A DNA stretch of 64,000 bases, taken from contig NZ_CP009438.1 of assembly GCF_000761215.1 (NCBI RefSeq), forward strand, positions 1-64,000. Direction: 5' to 3'. Shown here piece after piece: positions 25,952 to 36,008 of the stretch. This DNA is from Streptomyces glaucescens. Lineage in GTDB: Bacteria; Actinomycetota; Actinomycetes; Streptomycetales; Streptomycetaceae. The notes under the pieces were generated by a model, which was given only the letters and a program-made list of their open reading frames with translations, did not search any database and was not told the origin of the DNA. A program made the translations under genes and the position numbers. Numbering within the stretch: the stretch's first letter is position 1; every line of letters begins with the position of its first letter.

Positions 25952-27853
25952 TCAGAAGGGCGGCTCGTCGATGGCCCCGTCGTCGGGGTCGTCGAACCAC
26001 GAGTCGCTCTGGGTCTGGGGCAGCTTGCTGAACGGGTCCGGTCGCGCCGCACCACCGGCGTTCGAGTCAGCAGGCGAGGTGCCGGTAGTGAAGGTGGGGT
26101 CGGCGACCTCGGAGAGACGGGTGGCCCAAGCGGGGAAGGGGAATTCGACGGCCAGCGGCACCGGGATCTCGGGCTGGGAGACGAACATGGTGCCGGGCTT
26201 GGCGAGGGTGGCGCGCTGCCGCTGCGAGGTGGGCAGGAAGCCATACTCAGGGCGGCCGGCCTCGGCGGGGTCGAGCCGGCCGACGATCTTGATCGAGGAG
26301 TTCGACACGATGCGCCGTTCCACCTCGGAGGCGGTCTGCTGAGCGCCAATGAGGATGATGCCGAGCGAGCGGCCGCGTTCGGCGATGTCGAGCAGGACGT
26401 CCTTGATCGGGGAGGAGCCCTCGCGGGGCGCGTACTTGTTCAGCTCGTCGATCATCGTGAACAGCAGCCCGCCCGGACCGGCTTGCTCCTTGCGGTCGGT
26501 CTCCGCGGCTAGCACGACACCCACAACGAAGCGTTGGGCCCGCTCCGGCAGGTTGTGCAGATCCACGACGGTGACCTGCTGCCTCGAGGTGTCGATGGAG
26601 TGCGTGACCGGACGGTCGGTGACCGTGCTCAGGTCGCCACGAAGCAGGGGGCCCAGCGGCCTTTGGGACGACCGCAGCCGCCGCACGAATGCGTTGACGG
26701 TACCCATTCCCACCGCCGGCCCCGCCCAGTGGGCGCGTGTGCCCTCGTCGGTGACCTTCTGGGAGATGAACTCGATCATCTCTGCCCAGGTGCGGATAGT
26801 GGTTTCGTCGATGGCGACCGCGCCGTCGTTCCCTGCGGCCTGGGCCTCGTGGCGCAGCCGGCTGGTGACCTGGTGCACGACGATCGTGTACTGGTTCTTC
26901 TCGTCTTCGACGTCGGCGAACACGTACGGCAGCAGTTCGCGTTGGCAGAACTCCGCGAGCGTCCACCAGAACGCGGTGACGCCACTGGTCCGGCCGGTGA
27001 CGTGGGGGCGGCCGGTGGTATCACCAGGCAGCGGCGGCGCGTAGAAGCCGGCGGAGGCAAAGGGTCGAGCGGGCAGGCCGAGCCGCGCGTACGCGGCGCG
27101 CAGCGTCTCGTCGAGGCGGGTGTTGGGCTGGTCGACGAACAGCAGGTCCTCGCCCTTGACCGAGAAGATCAGAGCCTTGGCGTTGACCGCGCGGCCTCCC
27201 AGGGCACCCGAGGTGAACAGCGAGTGCAACAGGAACAGCGCGAAGCTGGTCTTGGTCGCCACCCCGGAGATGCCTGAGATCGACACGTGGGCGCCGCGGG
27301 TACCGTCGAGGAACTCGAGGTTGAGATAGATCGGTTCGCCGTCACGGCCGATGCCGGCGGGAATCCGCGCGTCCATCTTGTCGAAGTACAAGGCGGCGTC
27401 CCGGTCAGCACCCGCCGCCCGGATCGCGACTGCGCCGGGGCGTGGCGGGACGTAGCACTCGGGCTCGACGCGGGTGGTGGTGACCTCGGCGATCTCCTGC
27501 ACGGTCGCCGGCAAGATCCCGTCCGCAATGAGGAACACATCCGAGCCGAACGCGGCGCCCTCGTGGCGGGCGACCACCTCCGTCACCACCCCTGAGGTGA
27601 CGACCTCGCCGTAGCCGGGGATCTGCCGACGGGTGCTGACCACGTCGTCGAGCTGCAGATACGCATCTGGGGAAAGGGCGACGTGAAACTTCAACGGCGT
27701 GGAGTCCTCAGTGCCTGCAACCTTCCCAACCTCCTGCTCGGCACCCCCGCTGGGGGGCAGGCCTCCAGGCGGCTGCTGACTCGTCATGGGCGCTGCACCG
27801 CGGCCTGAGGTAGTGCTGTCGACGCCAGGGGTTTTGGAGTCGGTATCGGTCAT
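25952..27853 (-). CDS. herA: HerA-like hexameric ATPase
   Basis: A 633-residue protein. After a disordered N-terminus (1-50) comes the HAS-barrel region (LQLDDVVSTRRQIPGYGEVV), then a FtsK/HerA-type RecA domain. The P-loop is a variant (ISGISGVATKTS, 192-203, with K201), Walker B is LLFTMIDELNKYAP, followed by ERGRSLGIILIGAQQTASEV (arginine-finger and sensor region) and the C-terminal beta segment PGTMFVSQPEIPVPLAVEFP. HerA rings feed DNA to NurA after Mre11-Rad50 starts resection. First gene of the minus-strand set herA-sbcD-sbcC-nurA-helicase. Start ATG with AGGACCG upstream. Confidence 0.85.
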   Translation of the reverse strand: MTDTDSKTPGVDSTTSGRGAAPMTSQQPPGGLPPSGGAEQEVGKVAGTEDSTPLKFHVALSPDAYLQLDDVVSTRRQIPGYGEVVTSGVVTEVVARHEGAAFGSDVFLIADGILPATVQEIAEVTTTRVEPECYVPPRPGAVAIRAAGADRDAALYFDKMDARIPAGIGRDGEPIYLNLEFLDGTRGAHVSISGISGVATKTSFALFLLHSLFTSGALGGRAVNAKALIFSVKGEDLLFVDQPNTRLDETLRAAYARLGLPARPFASAGFYAPPLPGDTTGRPHVTGRTSGVTAFWWTLAEFCQRELLPYVFADVEDEKNQYTIVVHQVTSRLRHEAQAAGNDGAVAIDETTIRTWAEMIEFISQKVTDEGTRAHWAGPAVGMGTVNAFVRRLRSSQRPLGPLLRGDLSTVTDRPVTHSIDTSRQQVTVVDLHNLPERAQRFVVGVVLAAETDRKEQAGPGGLLFTMIDELNKYAPREGSSPIKDVLLDIAERGRSLGIILIGAQQTASEVERRIVSNSSIKIVGRLDPAEAGRPEYGFLPTSQRQRATLAKPGTMFVSQPEIPVPLAVEFPFPAWATRLSEVADPTFTTGTSPADSNAGGAARPDPFSKLPQTQSDSWFDDPDDGAIDEPPF

Positions 27854-28619
27854 CGGCGGTCCTGTGCCTATCTCATCGTGCGTCGGGGCGGCGCTGGCGG
27901 CTGGCGGTGAACACCGTACGCCGGGGCTCCGAAACTACTGGGCAGTTCCACAGATTGCCGGGACTCCAAAGACGCCCACTCCCGACGGGCACGGGGGCGG
28001 CTTACCCTGCAGATGCGCAACCCGGGCAAGGCCGGCACCCGTCAGTCCCGCCCACCGGTCTCCCAACTCGACGCGGGCCAAGGACCGTTGGCACCTTCCC
28101 TCACCGAAGCGCTCCGCCATCGACGCAGGACCACCCACGCGTTGTCCGAAGGCGCGTCGCCGATCGCCGACGGGTGATGTCGTGGTCGGTCTATCCGCGT
28201 CACAGGGGCACAGGCGGATGGCTTCGGCGAGAAGCAGTCTCGCCCTGTTGTTCGTTCTCCCCGACCGCAGCATGTGTGGCCGGGCCGAAGTCGGCCTGCA
28301 GACGTACGTCCTGACGCGCTCGTTCTGCCGTGCGCAGCCGAAGGGCAGAAAGTTTCGGCACACAGAGATGTCAGATACATCCACACCCCCGGTGTGCTGG
28401 GCCCGCACCACGAACGGCGCAGGCGGTGAATAACCGCCTCAAGCACCCCACCCGCACGCGGTCTGCGCGCATCCTACACACGATTCCTTTACCATGCACA
28501 CACATTTTCGCAACCTCTCGCACCGTGCCTGGAACGACACTGCGGCGGCCTCCCGGACGCAGCGCTGATCGGTCACGCTGCCGTGCGTCCCAGGCGAAGC
28601 TGTCCGGTCGACTCCGCTC
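27854..28619. other. gene-free stretch upstream of herA
   Basis: Should hold the promoter of the herA set. No operator-like repeat or RNA was recognised. No frame has a convincing bias. Confidence 0.35.
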
Positions 28620-29070
28620 CCCCCGGCAGACGCGCAGTCCACCTCGGCACACGACGTGCGGCGCTGGCGCGAGATCACAGAGATCACCGGTGAGACGGAC
28701 CCCCCGCCCGAAAGCATCCCTGCCGACGACGAACCGGTCACCTACGCCGAAGCGCAGCTCGGCGGCTCATGCCGCTACGGCAAACAACGCCCGCCCTTCA
28801 GCAGCCCGTGCCCTGCGCGGGGACGGCCTCCACCACCGAACTGCACACCTTCGACCACGCCCCCGACTAGACACTGCTGGAGCCAGACCGGCCCATCGCG
28901 CTGCACCTGTCCACCGCGAGCGGCTCGTCGTCGCGGCCGAGCTGGAATGCCCGCCCTGGGAGATTGGGCCCTGCATGCTGTGCGCCGAGCCCACCCACCG
29001 TTACGGCCCCCGCAGCGCCAAGGCATGCCCCGCCTGCCGCTCACCACCCGCCAGCAACCCGAAGAGTGGT
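28620..29070 (+). pseudogene. decayed gene between the two DNA-processing operons
   Basis: Coding-like segments occur in different frames: VRRWREITEITGETDPPPES with DDEPVTYAEAQLGGSCRYGK, and later RERLVVAAELECPPWEIGPC then MLCAEPTHRYGPRSAKACPA. The second resembles a short zinc-ribbon-like cysteine set (CxxC...CxxC). At least two frameshifts and a stop separate them. Similar sequences accompany plasmid genes in Streptomyces, but the function is not recognised. Confidence 0.45.
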
Positions 29071-29129
29071 CGCTGTCGCGATGTCGCTTCTCACTGCAAG
29101 GTCCTGTCAGTTCTCGGAGCTACCGGACG

Positions 29130-30407
29130 TCACAGAGCACAAGAGCCCGGTGCACCGGCCGTGATGTCGGCTAGCAGCGCGGGAAGCAGATCCTCCTCGT
29201 AGACCGGCACAGAGTGTTTGCGCATCACGGGTACCAGGTGGCCGTCCCAGGGAGCATCTGAGCCCTGCAGATGCAGGACGTCAGTGCCCTCGGGGACGGC
29301 CGCGAGGTAGTCGGCTGCGCCCATCCGCCACGCAACCGCGGAAGGTGCTGCAGCCAGGAGGGCACGCATGTGTGCCAGGCCGGCCTGGTCGAAGTCAGCG
29401 CGGACGGCGATGTTCCATCCGGTGTCCGCCAGAGCGCCAATGGCTTCGCATTCCCGTTGGGAGGGTGTGCCGGCGGTGCAGATCACCCGTGGTCTCACGA
29501 GGCTGTCCCGGTTCAAGGCCTGGGTGCTGGCTGCGGCCAGCACGGAGGGGTTCTCGGTAACGAAGACCCACGTTCCGGTGGTCTCGGCAGGCTCCCAGTC
29601 GATATGGGCCAGCTCGCGGGGCGGCAGAGTGAATGTGGCACCGGGCGGGACCCGCCACCCCCGGGGCGTGACGCCGGTGATGATGAGCCCGCCGAGCAGA
29701 TCGTCGCAGTCCACCCCCAGACGTGCCCAGCCCGAACGCACTGGGGTACCGGAGGATCCGGTCAGGGCCAGCACGAGTGCGGGCAGTGCGCCCGTATCAA
29801 GTGCGTGGGGATTGCCGGATACCAGGAGGCGGCGGTCGATACGCCGCCCCGGCGGAGGCAGTCGCGCGGCAACGTGCAGCGCCTGGCTTAGCAGTTCGGC
29901 GGGATCCGGCGCATTGAGCAGGCGGGTGACCCATCCCAGGGTGCGCAGGCGGGTGAAGACGGTTTCTGGGCCGACGAGATCGCGAACGTGGCCAGGTAAG
30001 TCGGCTGCCGCGCTCTCGAGTTGGGCGCGGATGCGGTCGGCCGCGACGGCCTGTTGGGTACGGCGGCGGGCGCTTGCCGCCAGCCGCCGGTTGCAGGCGT
30101 GGGCTGCGACGGCCCCGGGGGTAAGGCGGGGACCGCGGGTGGCCAGGGCGGTGGTCAGTCGTTCCAGGCTGACACGGCGGCTTTGGCCCGGTTCCAGGGG
30201 CCGTCCGTCGATGAGACCGGCCGCGGCGGCCCGCTGTACTGGTTCTGCGGGCACCGTCACTGTCACGGCGGGACCGCTGGTAAGGGACTCGTCTCCGCGC
30301 CGGTCGGCCACGGCTGCCATGGCCTTCCACAGCCATGCGAGTTCGGGGCTGAGCAGCGGGGCCAGATCCGCACCGTCGCATGCTCCCTCGCACAGGGCGC
30401 AGCTCAT
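29130..30407 (-). CDS. jetD: Wadjet type III JetD nuclease (TIGR02679; DUF3323-DUF2399)
   Basis: A 425-residue protein, the effector nuclease of a Wadjet plasmid-restriction system. The N-terminal half is DUF3323, the C-terminal half DUF2399, a Toprim-type fold. The Toprim acidic residues are visible: the E of WVFVTENPSVLAAA and the DxD of IAVRADFDQAGLAHM. JetD cuts DNA once the JetABC motor has extruded a circle and stalled. The start overlaps the jetC stop by four bases (ATGA). Residues 1-15 contain CxxC-type cysteines (CALCEGAC). Length and motifs look intact. Confidence 0.88.
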   Translation of the reverse strand: MSCALCEGACDGADLAPLLSPELAWLWKAMAAVADRRGDESLTSGPAVTVTVPAEPVQRAAAAGLIDGRPLEPGQSRRVSLERLTTALATRGPRLTPGAVAAHACNRRLAASARRRTQQAVAADRIRAQLESAAADLPGHVRDLVGPETVFTRLRTLGWVTRLLNAPDPAELLSQALHVAARLPPPGRRIDRRLLVSGNPHALDTGALPALVLALTGSSGTPVRSGWARLGVDCDDLLGGLIITGVTPRGWRVPPGATFTLPPRELAHIDWEPAETTGTWVFVTENPSVLAAASTQALNRDSLVRPRVICTAGTPSQRECEAIGALADTGWNIAVRADFDQAGLAHMRALLAAAPSAVAWRMGAADYLAAVPEGTDVLHLQGSDAPWDGHLVPVMRKHSVPVYEEDLLPALLADITAGAPGSCAL

Positions 30408-33400
30408 GCCACTCCTCCGGCCTGGGGTGCGGATCCCGTGTCTCCGGGCAGGTCCTGGCCTGAGCGGATGAGCATGGGGAAGGCAACGACGGTGCTGTCG
30501 GCGCCTGCTTCGAGGTCGTGGGCGTCGATGCCGTCCCAGGCTCCGGGTGCGCCGTCCCACAGGTAGGACGTGCACAGGATGTCCAGGTCGAGTTCGGCGA
30601 GGTAGCGGGCCAGTCCTTCGCGGCCGCGCTCGTCGACTTCCGCGGGAACTTCGTCGAGCGGGACCAGGCGCAGGCCGGTGCTGGTGAAGCGGTCGTAGCT
30701 GGCGGCAATGGCGGCGAGCATGGGTGCCAGGACGACCAGACGCCGTTCGCCGCCGGACAGGCCGGTGCGCGAGCCCCACAGACCGGTGACGGGCTTCCCG
30801 TCGGGGCCGGGGCGTTCCACGAGGTAGCGAACCTCGACCCAGCTGCGGATGTCGACGGCGGCGGCGAGGCGTTCTTGCATGGTGGAGCCGTCCGCGGCGG
30901 CCAGCAGGGACTGCAGTGCCTGGCCGACTTCTTCCTTCTGCGCGTCGGTGCGTAGGGCGTCACCGACGGTGCAGGACAGCTCATACACGGTGCGGGTGGC
31001 GGCGTCGAGGTCGCTGCGCAGGTCGGTCTGGACTTGTACGCCGACGCCGGAGGATGCCTGGGCCGCCCGCATTTTGCGGTTGACGGTCTTCTTCCAGCCG
31101 GTCAGGGCGGCCCATGCGGTGCCGATGGCGGAGGGCAGGCGGCCGATGACGAAGTCGCGCAGCGCAGCCGCTTCCGCGGCGTCGAGTGCGGCTTTGGCCC
31201 GGCCGGCGAGGGCCTTGGCGCGTTGGGCGGCGGTGAGGGGGTCGTAGTGGGTTTCTGCGTGGGTGAGGACGAAGGTGTCGAGTTCTTCGATGCCAGCGGG
31301 CGAGTCGTCGTGGGCGATGGTCCAGGTCTGGGCGAGTTCGGCACGGACGGCGTCGTAGTGCTCGCCGAGGGTCTTCTTGGAGGCGGTGGGGCGGCCGGCG
31401 AGCAGGTCGTCGACGGCGGTGAGGAGGTCGGCGGTGTCGGTGTCCTTGGCTGTGAGGCGGGCATCGGCGCCGAGGGCCTGGGTAAGGGGAGGGCAGGCGA
31501 GTAGTGCGGTCAGGTGCGCCCGGGTGGTTTTCTGCAGGGGCAGGGATTCGTTGAGGCGTTCTTGGGCGGCGGTGAGGTCACTTTCGCAGGTGCTGAGGCG
31601 TTTTTCGGCGATGAGGACCTGCGCTGCGGCTTGTTTGAGCTGCTGGTGGAGGTCCTTGGCCTGTGCGGTTGCCTGCTCGTAGCGGCGTGCCGCGTCATCG
31701 GCGTCGCCGTGGGACTGGGCTTCGGTGAGTTCTGCCTGGGTCTCGAGCACGGTGGTGTGCATGTCCTGGGCGGTGTGCTGGAGTTCGGCGAGGCGCTCGG
31801 CGAGGGCGGCTTCGTCAGGCAGAGCGCCCACGATGCGCTGGATCCGGGGCAGCAGCCGGGTGGTCAGCTGGGTTGCGTAGCCGTTCAGCTGCTGGGCGGA
31901 TGCCTGGCTTGTGTCGATCAGCTGGGCCAGGCCGCCGGGGTCGGCCGGCAGGCCCAGGCTCCGGGCGCGGGTCTCCCAGGCGGTGCGCAGGCGGGTGTGT
32001 TCGGCCGCGGCGTCATCGGCCCGCCCGCGCAGGGTCCGTGCGGCGCCGTGGCGTTCATGCGCCGTCTTCGCGGTGCGGGCGCGCTCGGCCTCGGCGGTGG
32101 TCAGCTCGTCCCGTGGCGGGAAGCCTCGTCCTTCGGCCCGGAGGGCGTCGCGTTGCTGGCGACGCTCGCCAGCGAGCCGGCGCTCGTTGGCGGCGCTGGT
32201 CTCGAGTTCCTGCGCTGTGGCGTCGAGTTCGTCTGCCCTGGCTCGTGCCCGTGCGAGGCGGGTGCGGGCGCCGATGTGTGAGGCGGCCGGGATTTGGTTG
32301 CTGGCGGCGCGCAGGGCGGTGGCGGGGTCTGCGGCGAGGGGCCCGGCGGTGAAGGTGCCGTCGCGTCCGACGACGAGCGCCGGCGTGTCCGGGCGGTCGG
32401 AGGTGGTGGCGGTGTCGGCCAGGGCGATGCGCTGCAGGAGGGCGCGGGCGAGGTCGGTGTGAGGGTGGCTGGGGGCGATATCGAGGACTGCGGTCAGGTT
32501 GTGCTCTTGGACGGCCCCTGCGGGGCTGATGTGCCAGGCGTGGGTGGTGGCGCCGCCCTCGTGCAGGTGAGCGCCGAGGATTCCGGAACTGGCAAGGGCC
32601 AGCTCCAGCAGGGCCTTGTAGTCGTCCGCGTCGTCGAGGGTGGGGTGCCATTCGAGCAGGCTGCCGAGTGCAGTGTCGTCCTCGCCCGGCCCGGCCCAGG
32701 CGGGGCGCGGCAGTGGTAGGAGCCGTCCCGAGCGCAGGTGGTGAGCCTCGGTGCGGTGCTGGGCGGCGGTGGAGTCGAGGCTTGCTGCGGTGGCGAGGTG
32801 CTGCTGGGCTGCGCTCTCGTGACCGGCGGCGAGGGTTTCACCGATGCGCAGGGCTTGGTCGGCCCATGTGTTGAGCTGGTCGCGGACCGCGGCGGGTTCT
32901 GCGTGGATGAGGGCCTCGACGTCGTCCGTGTCCCATACGGTCAGTTCATCCCCGGCCAGGGGTGCTTCGTCGTGCAGGCCCCGCAGAGCGGGGTGTTCGG
33001 GTGCCCACCGGGTCAACTCGGCGAGTGCCTGGCGGGCGGCAGAGCGAGCCGCCGCGGTGGCGCGGTCATGGGCTTGGCTGGCTTCGTCGTAGGCGCTCTC
33101 GGCGCCGGCTGCTGTGCGGTGAGTGGTCGCGGCTGTCTTTTCGGCCGCCGCGACGGGGTCGTGGTCGCGTAGGACCAGTGTGGCCCGGTCGGCCGTGGAT
33201 CGGTGTTCTTGGGCTCGGGTCCTCAACGTAGTGGCAAGCTGGTCGAGGCCTTCGCGGTCGTGGATGAGGGTGATGCCCGGTCCTGGATCGGCGATGCGGT
33301 CGGCGACCGGACGGGTGACGCGGGCCCGGGGGTGGTGGGCGAGCAGGGTCTCCAGGGCCACCGGCGGGGAACCGGCCGCCTCCGCGTCGGCCAGGGTGTC

Positions 33401-34642
33401 CTCGATGTCACCGATGGCGTCGTCGAGGGCGTCTTGGCCGGTCTTGGTCTGGGTGCGAGCCTGCTGGGCGGCGGTGTGCAGGCTGTCGTAGCTGCTGGAT
33501 GCGGCGCGCTGTTCGGCGCGGAGCCGTTTACGCAGGCCCATGACGTGCCCGTGGGAGCGGTAGGCATCGCTGGTTTCGATGGCGCGAACGGCGGCCTGAG
33601 CCTTCTGGTGGGCATTGTCGAGCCGTTGGACGTCGCCTGCGGCCTGGTCGGCTTCGGCCTTCGCGCTCTCCAGCAGGCCGGTGCACTGCTGGACGCGGCG
33701 CTTGCGGATGCTGGCGTCGTCGTGGGCGTGGCGTGCGGCGGTGTGGGCGGTGCGGGTGACGTCGACGGCGTGCCCGGTCCATACGCGGGCGAACTCCTCG
33801 AGGAGGGTGGCGGCGTGCTCGTCGCGTTCGAACGCCTCACGGGTCGTATCGGATTCGGCGAGGGCCTCGGCGGTGGCGGTGAGAACGTCCTCAGCCACGC
33901 CGGGCAGGGACTGGCGCAGTGCGTCGGCGGCTGCGGCCGGGGAGACGTCGCCCAGCAGGGTGGGATTGCGCACTTCCCGCAGCCGTGAAGCGAGAAGCCT
34001 CAGTTCGCCGGAGGTGGTAGACCAGATGCGGGCGGCCAGCTCTTCGATGTAGTCCTCGGGCTCGGCAAAGACCCGTCCACCGGCGGCCTCGACGCGATCG
34101 GAGAACTCCTCGTGCTCCAAGGCGCTGTTGTGGGGGCCGCGCAGCGCCAGGTCCTTCAGCGGCTGGCCCGGCACAGTGAAGGGGACGACCCTGACGGCGG
34201 GGGTGGAGCTGGGCGAGTACTGCAGCCGGACACCGAAGCTGACGACGCCGTCTGCCGCCCCGTCTGGCGTGTTCGGTGCCGGTTCGCCGGCTGGGGCTGC
34301 GAACGTCAGCCAAAGATAGCCGTAGCGGCGGCCCTTGGCAGGGGCGCCTTCGCTCATCAGGAGTTTCAGGGTGGTGGGGCGTGCCTTGCCGGCGGCCAGT
34401 TTGGCTCCGTTCAGATCGAGCAGGTAGGGCCACAGGGCTTCCAGGGCGGTGGTCTTGCCGGTCCCGTTCGGTCCGCGCAGCAACAGCCGGCCCGAGGCGG
34501 CAGGCAATTCCAGGTCGCCGTAGCGCCACACGTTCGACAGCCCGGCGCCGACCAGCCGCCAGCGCCCGCCGAAACGACCGGTGTTGCCTGACGGTGCGGG
34601 CGTCGGCGGCAGGGCGAAGTCGAGGTCGAGGATGTCACTCAT
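30404..34642 (-). CDS. jetC: Wadjet type III JetC SMC-like ATPase (TIGR02680)
   Basis: A 1412-residue SMC/MukB-like ATPase. Walker A is at 57-65 (GPNGTGKTT), and an Ala/Arg/Glu-rich coiled coil with a hinge-like middle (HEGGATTHAWHISPAGAVQE, ~700) fills most of the protein. The signature LSGGERRLVVLAPML lies at ~1294, followed by LRLVPLDEVPAEVDERGREG (Walker B with DE). It forms the loop-extruding motor with JetA (kleisin) and JetB. The start overlaps the end of jetB by eight bases and the end overlaps jetD by four. Looks complete. Confidence 0.92.
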   Translation of the reverse strand: MSDILDLDFALPPTPAPSGNTGRFGGRWRLVGAGLSNVWRYGDLELPAASGRLLLRGPNGTGKTTALEALWPYLLDLNGAKLAAGKARPTTLKLLMSEGAPAKGRRYGYLWLTFAAPAGEPAPNTPDGAADGVVSFGVRLQYSPSSTPAVRVVPFTVPGQPLKDLALRGPHNSALEHEEFSDRVEAAGGRVFAEPEDYIEELAARIWSTTSGELRLLASRLREVRNPTLLGDVSPAAAADALRQSLPGVAEDVLTATAEALAESDTTREAFERDEHAATLLEEFARVWTGHAVDVTRTAHTAARHAHDDASIRKRRVQQCTGLLESAKAEADQAAGDVQRLDNAHQKAQAAVRAIETSDAYRSHGHVMGLRKRLRAEQRAASSSYDSLHTAAQQARTQTKTGQDALDDAIGDIEDTLADAEAAGSPPVALETLLAHHPRARVTRPVADRIADPGPGITLIHDREGLDQLATTLRTRAQEHRSTADRATLVLRDHDPVAAAEKTAATTHRTAAGAESAYDEASQAHDRATAAARSAARQALAELTRWAPEHPALRGLHDEAPLAGDELTVWDTDDVEALIHAEPAAVRDQLNTWADQALRIGETLAAGHESAAQQHLATAASLDSTAAQHRTEAHHLRSGRLLPLPRPAWAGPGEDDTALGSLLEWHPTLDDADDYKALLELALASSGILGAHLHEGGATTHAWHISPAGAVQEHNLTAVLDIAPSHPHTDLARALLQRIALADTATTSDRPDTPALVVGRDGTFTAGPLAADPATALRAASNQIPAASHIGARTRLARARARADELDATAQELETSAANERRLAGERRQQRDALRAEGRGFPPRDELTTAEAERARTAKTAHERHGAARTLRGRADDAAAEHTRLRTAWETRARSLGLPADPGGLAQLIDTSQASAQQLNGYATQLTTRLLPRIQRIVGALPDEAALAERLAELQHTAQDMHTTVLETQAELTEAQSHGDADDAARRYEQATAQAKDLHQQLKQAAAQVLIAEKRLSTCESDLTAAQERLNESLPLQKTTRAHLTALLACPPLTQALGADARLTAKDTDTADLLTAVDDLLAGRPTASKKTLGEHYDAVRAELAQTWTIAHDDSPAGIEELDTFVLTHAETHYDPLTAAQRAKALAGRAKAALDAAEAAALRDFVIGRLPSAIGTAWAALTGWKKTVNRKMRAAQASSGVGVQVQTDLRSDLDAATRTVYELSCTVGDALRTDAQKEEVGQALQSLLAAADGSTMQERLAAAVDIRSWVEVRYLVERPGPDGKPVTGLWGSRTGLSGGERRLVVLAPMLAAIAASYDRFTSTGLRLVPLDEVPAEVDERGREGLARYLAELDLDILCTSYLWDGAPGAWDGIDAHDLEAGADSTVVAFPMLIRSGQDLPGDTGSAPQAGGVA

Positions 34643-36008
34643 GCAGGGTGCCCTTCGCGTTCTTGTCGGTCTCGGTCGCGCTGAACAGGCCCTCCTGCAG
34701 GGCTGGGGGGCGCTTCGGTGTGGGTGTGCCGCGGCGCGGGCCGGTGCGGGCGGTTTTGGGCTGGGCGGTGCCTTCTTCCGCCCAGCGGCCGGTGATGGGG
34801 GCGAACCACCACATGAGCGTCGTCTTGCCGTCGGCCTGCGGGGTGGTGGGGGGCAGCCAAGCCAGGTGGGTGCCGGTCAGCAGGTCGCGTACTTTGCCGG
34901 TCAGCAGGAGGGAGTCTTGGACGTACTCGGTGCTCCAGCCGCCGCGGCCGGAGGCGTTGTTGGTACCGAATGTCGTCAGTGCTTCCACCACCGCCTCCTC
35001 CGCCAGGCCGCGCCAGCCCATCCCGGGGGCGTTGTCGGCGGTGCCGTGCAGTGCGGCGTGGTCGAGGAGCAGCAGCGCGGCGTGGGCGATGGTTCCGGGT
35101 GCCGGGAAATGCATTGGGCCGAGTTCGCCAAGGTGACGGAAGGCCCCATCGGGCACCACGAATGCGGCTCCCTCCGCGCGGCGTTCCAGGACGAGCCCGA
35201 ACGCGTCGGCCAGCGGGCCGCCGTCATCGCCGCGCACACGCTGGCTCAGCCATTGCGCCTCGGCATCGTCCAGCAGCGCGGTGTGCACACAGGTGTCGTC
35301 CACGAGCGCGCGGCGCATCCGGCGGGCGGCGTCCGGTTCGCGCTGTGCCTGTTCCAGCCATGCGTGCGCGTCGGCGGCCGGGTCGAGGGTGCCGGGGTTG
35401 GCGATGACGTAGGCCAGCCGGGTGTGGTGGACGGCCAGCAGCACAGCGGCCTGTTCGTCGTGCAGGTAGCGGTCGAGGTCACCGTCAAGGCGTTCGATCA
35501 CACCGCGGTCGTCGAGCATGTGCAGGGCGGCCAGGATCGCCCGACGTTCCGTGATGTCATGGTGGACGGGCAGTCCGGCCTCGGCAGCGGCGGCGTGGGC
35601 CTAGGTGACCAGGTGTCCCACGGCGGTACGCGGCGGCATCGACTCGGCGGCAGCCAGCAGCAGGAAGAACCAGGAGCAGGCGGCGGCATTTGGTCCCTGG
35701 TCGGCCCACGCCTGGGGGCGTGGTGGTGGGCTCTTGCGCAGGCGGACCAGGTCGCGTTCGACGATCAGGACCCATCCCAGCCGGGCGACGGCGGAGCGCA
35801 GCGCGTGCTCGTTGCGGCGTACCGCGGCGATAAGTTCGTCGTCGCGGCCGCCGATGAGCCAGCAGGTGGCCGCCAGGCGGCGCAGGAGTGCGGCTGCCTC
35901 GGCGTCGGCCTCGGGGCGCCATGCCCTGCGCCGCTGCGGAGAAGGCGGGGATGCCGGATCCGGTGCGGACTCCGGCTCTCGTACGGGAAGGTCCGTGTCC
36001 TCGCTCAT
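34635..36008 (-). pseudogene. jetB: Wadjet type III JetB (TIGR02678/DUF2398) with in-frame TAG
   Basis: The frame from the ATG at 36008 to the TGA at 34635 encodes 457 residues of a DUF2398 protein (the kite subunit of the JetABC motor), interrupted once by TAG at 35603-35601, codon 136. The reading frame is the same before (PPRTAVGHLVT) and after (AHAAAAEAGLPVHHDITERR) the stop, so a single base change, for example CAG to TAG, explains it. An internal ATG at 35519 could restart a 294-residue C-terminal fragment. Overlaps jetA by four and jetC by eight bases. Either the system is disabled, the stop is read through, or the base is miscalled. Confidence 0.88.
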
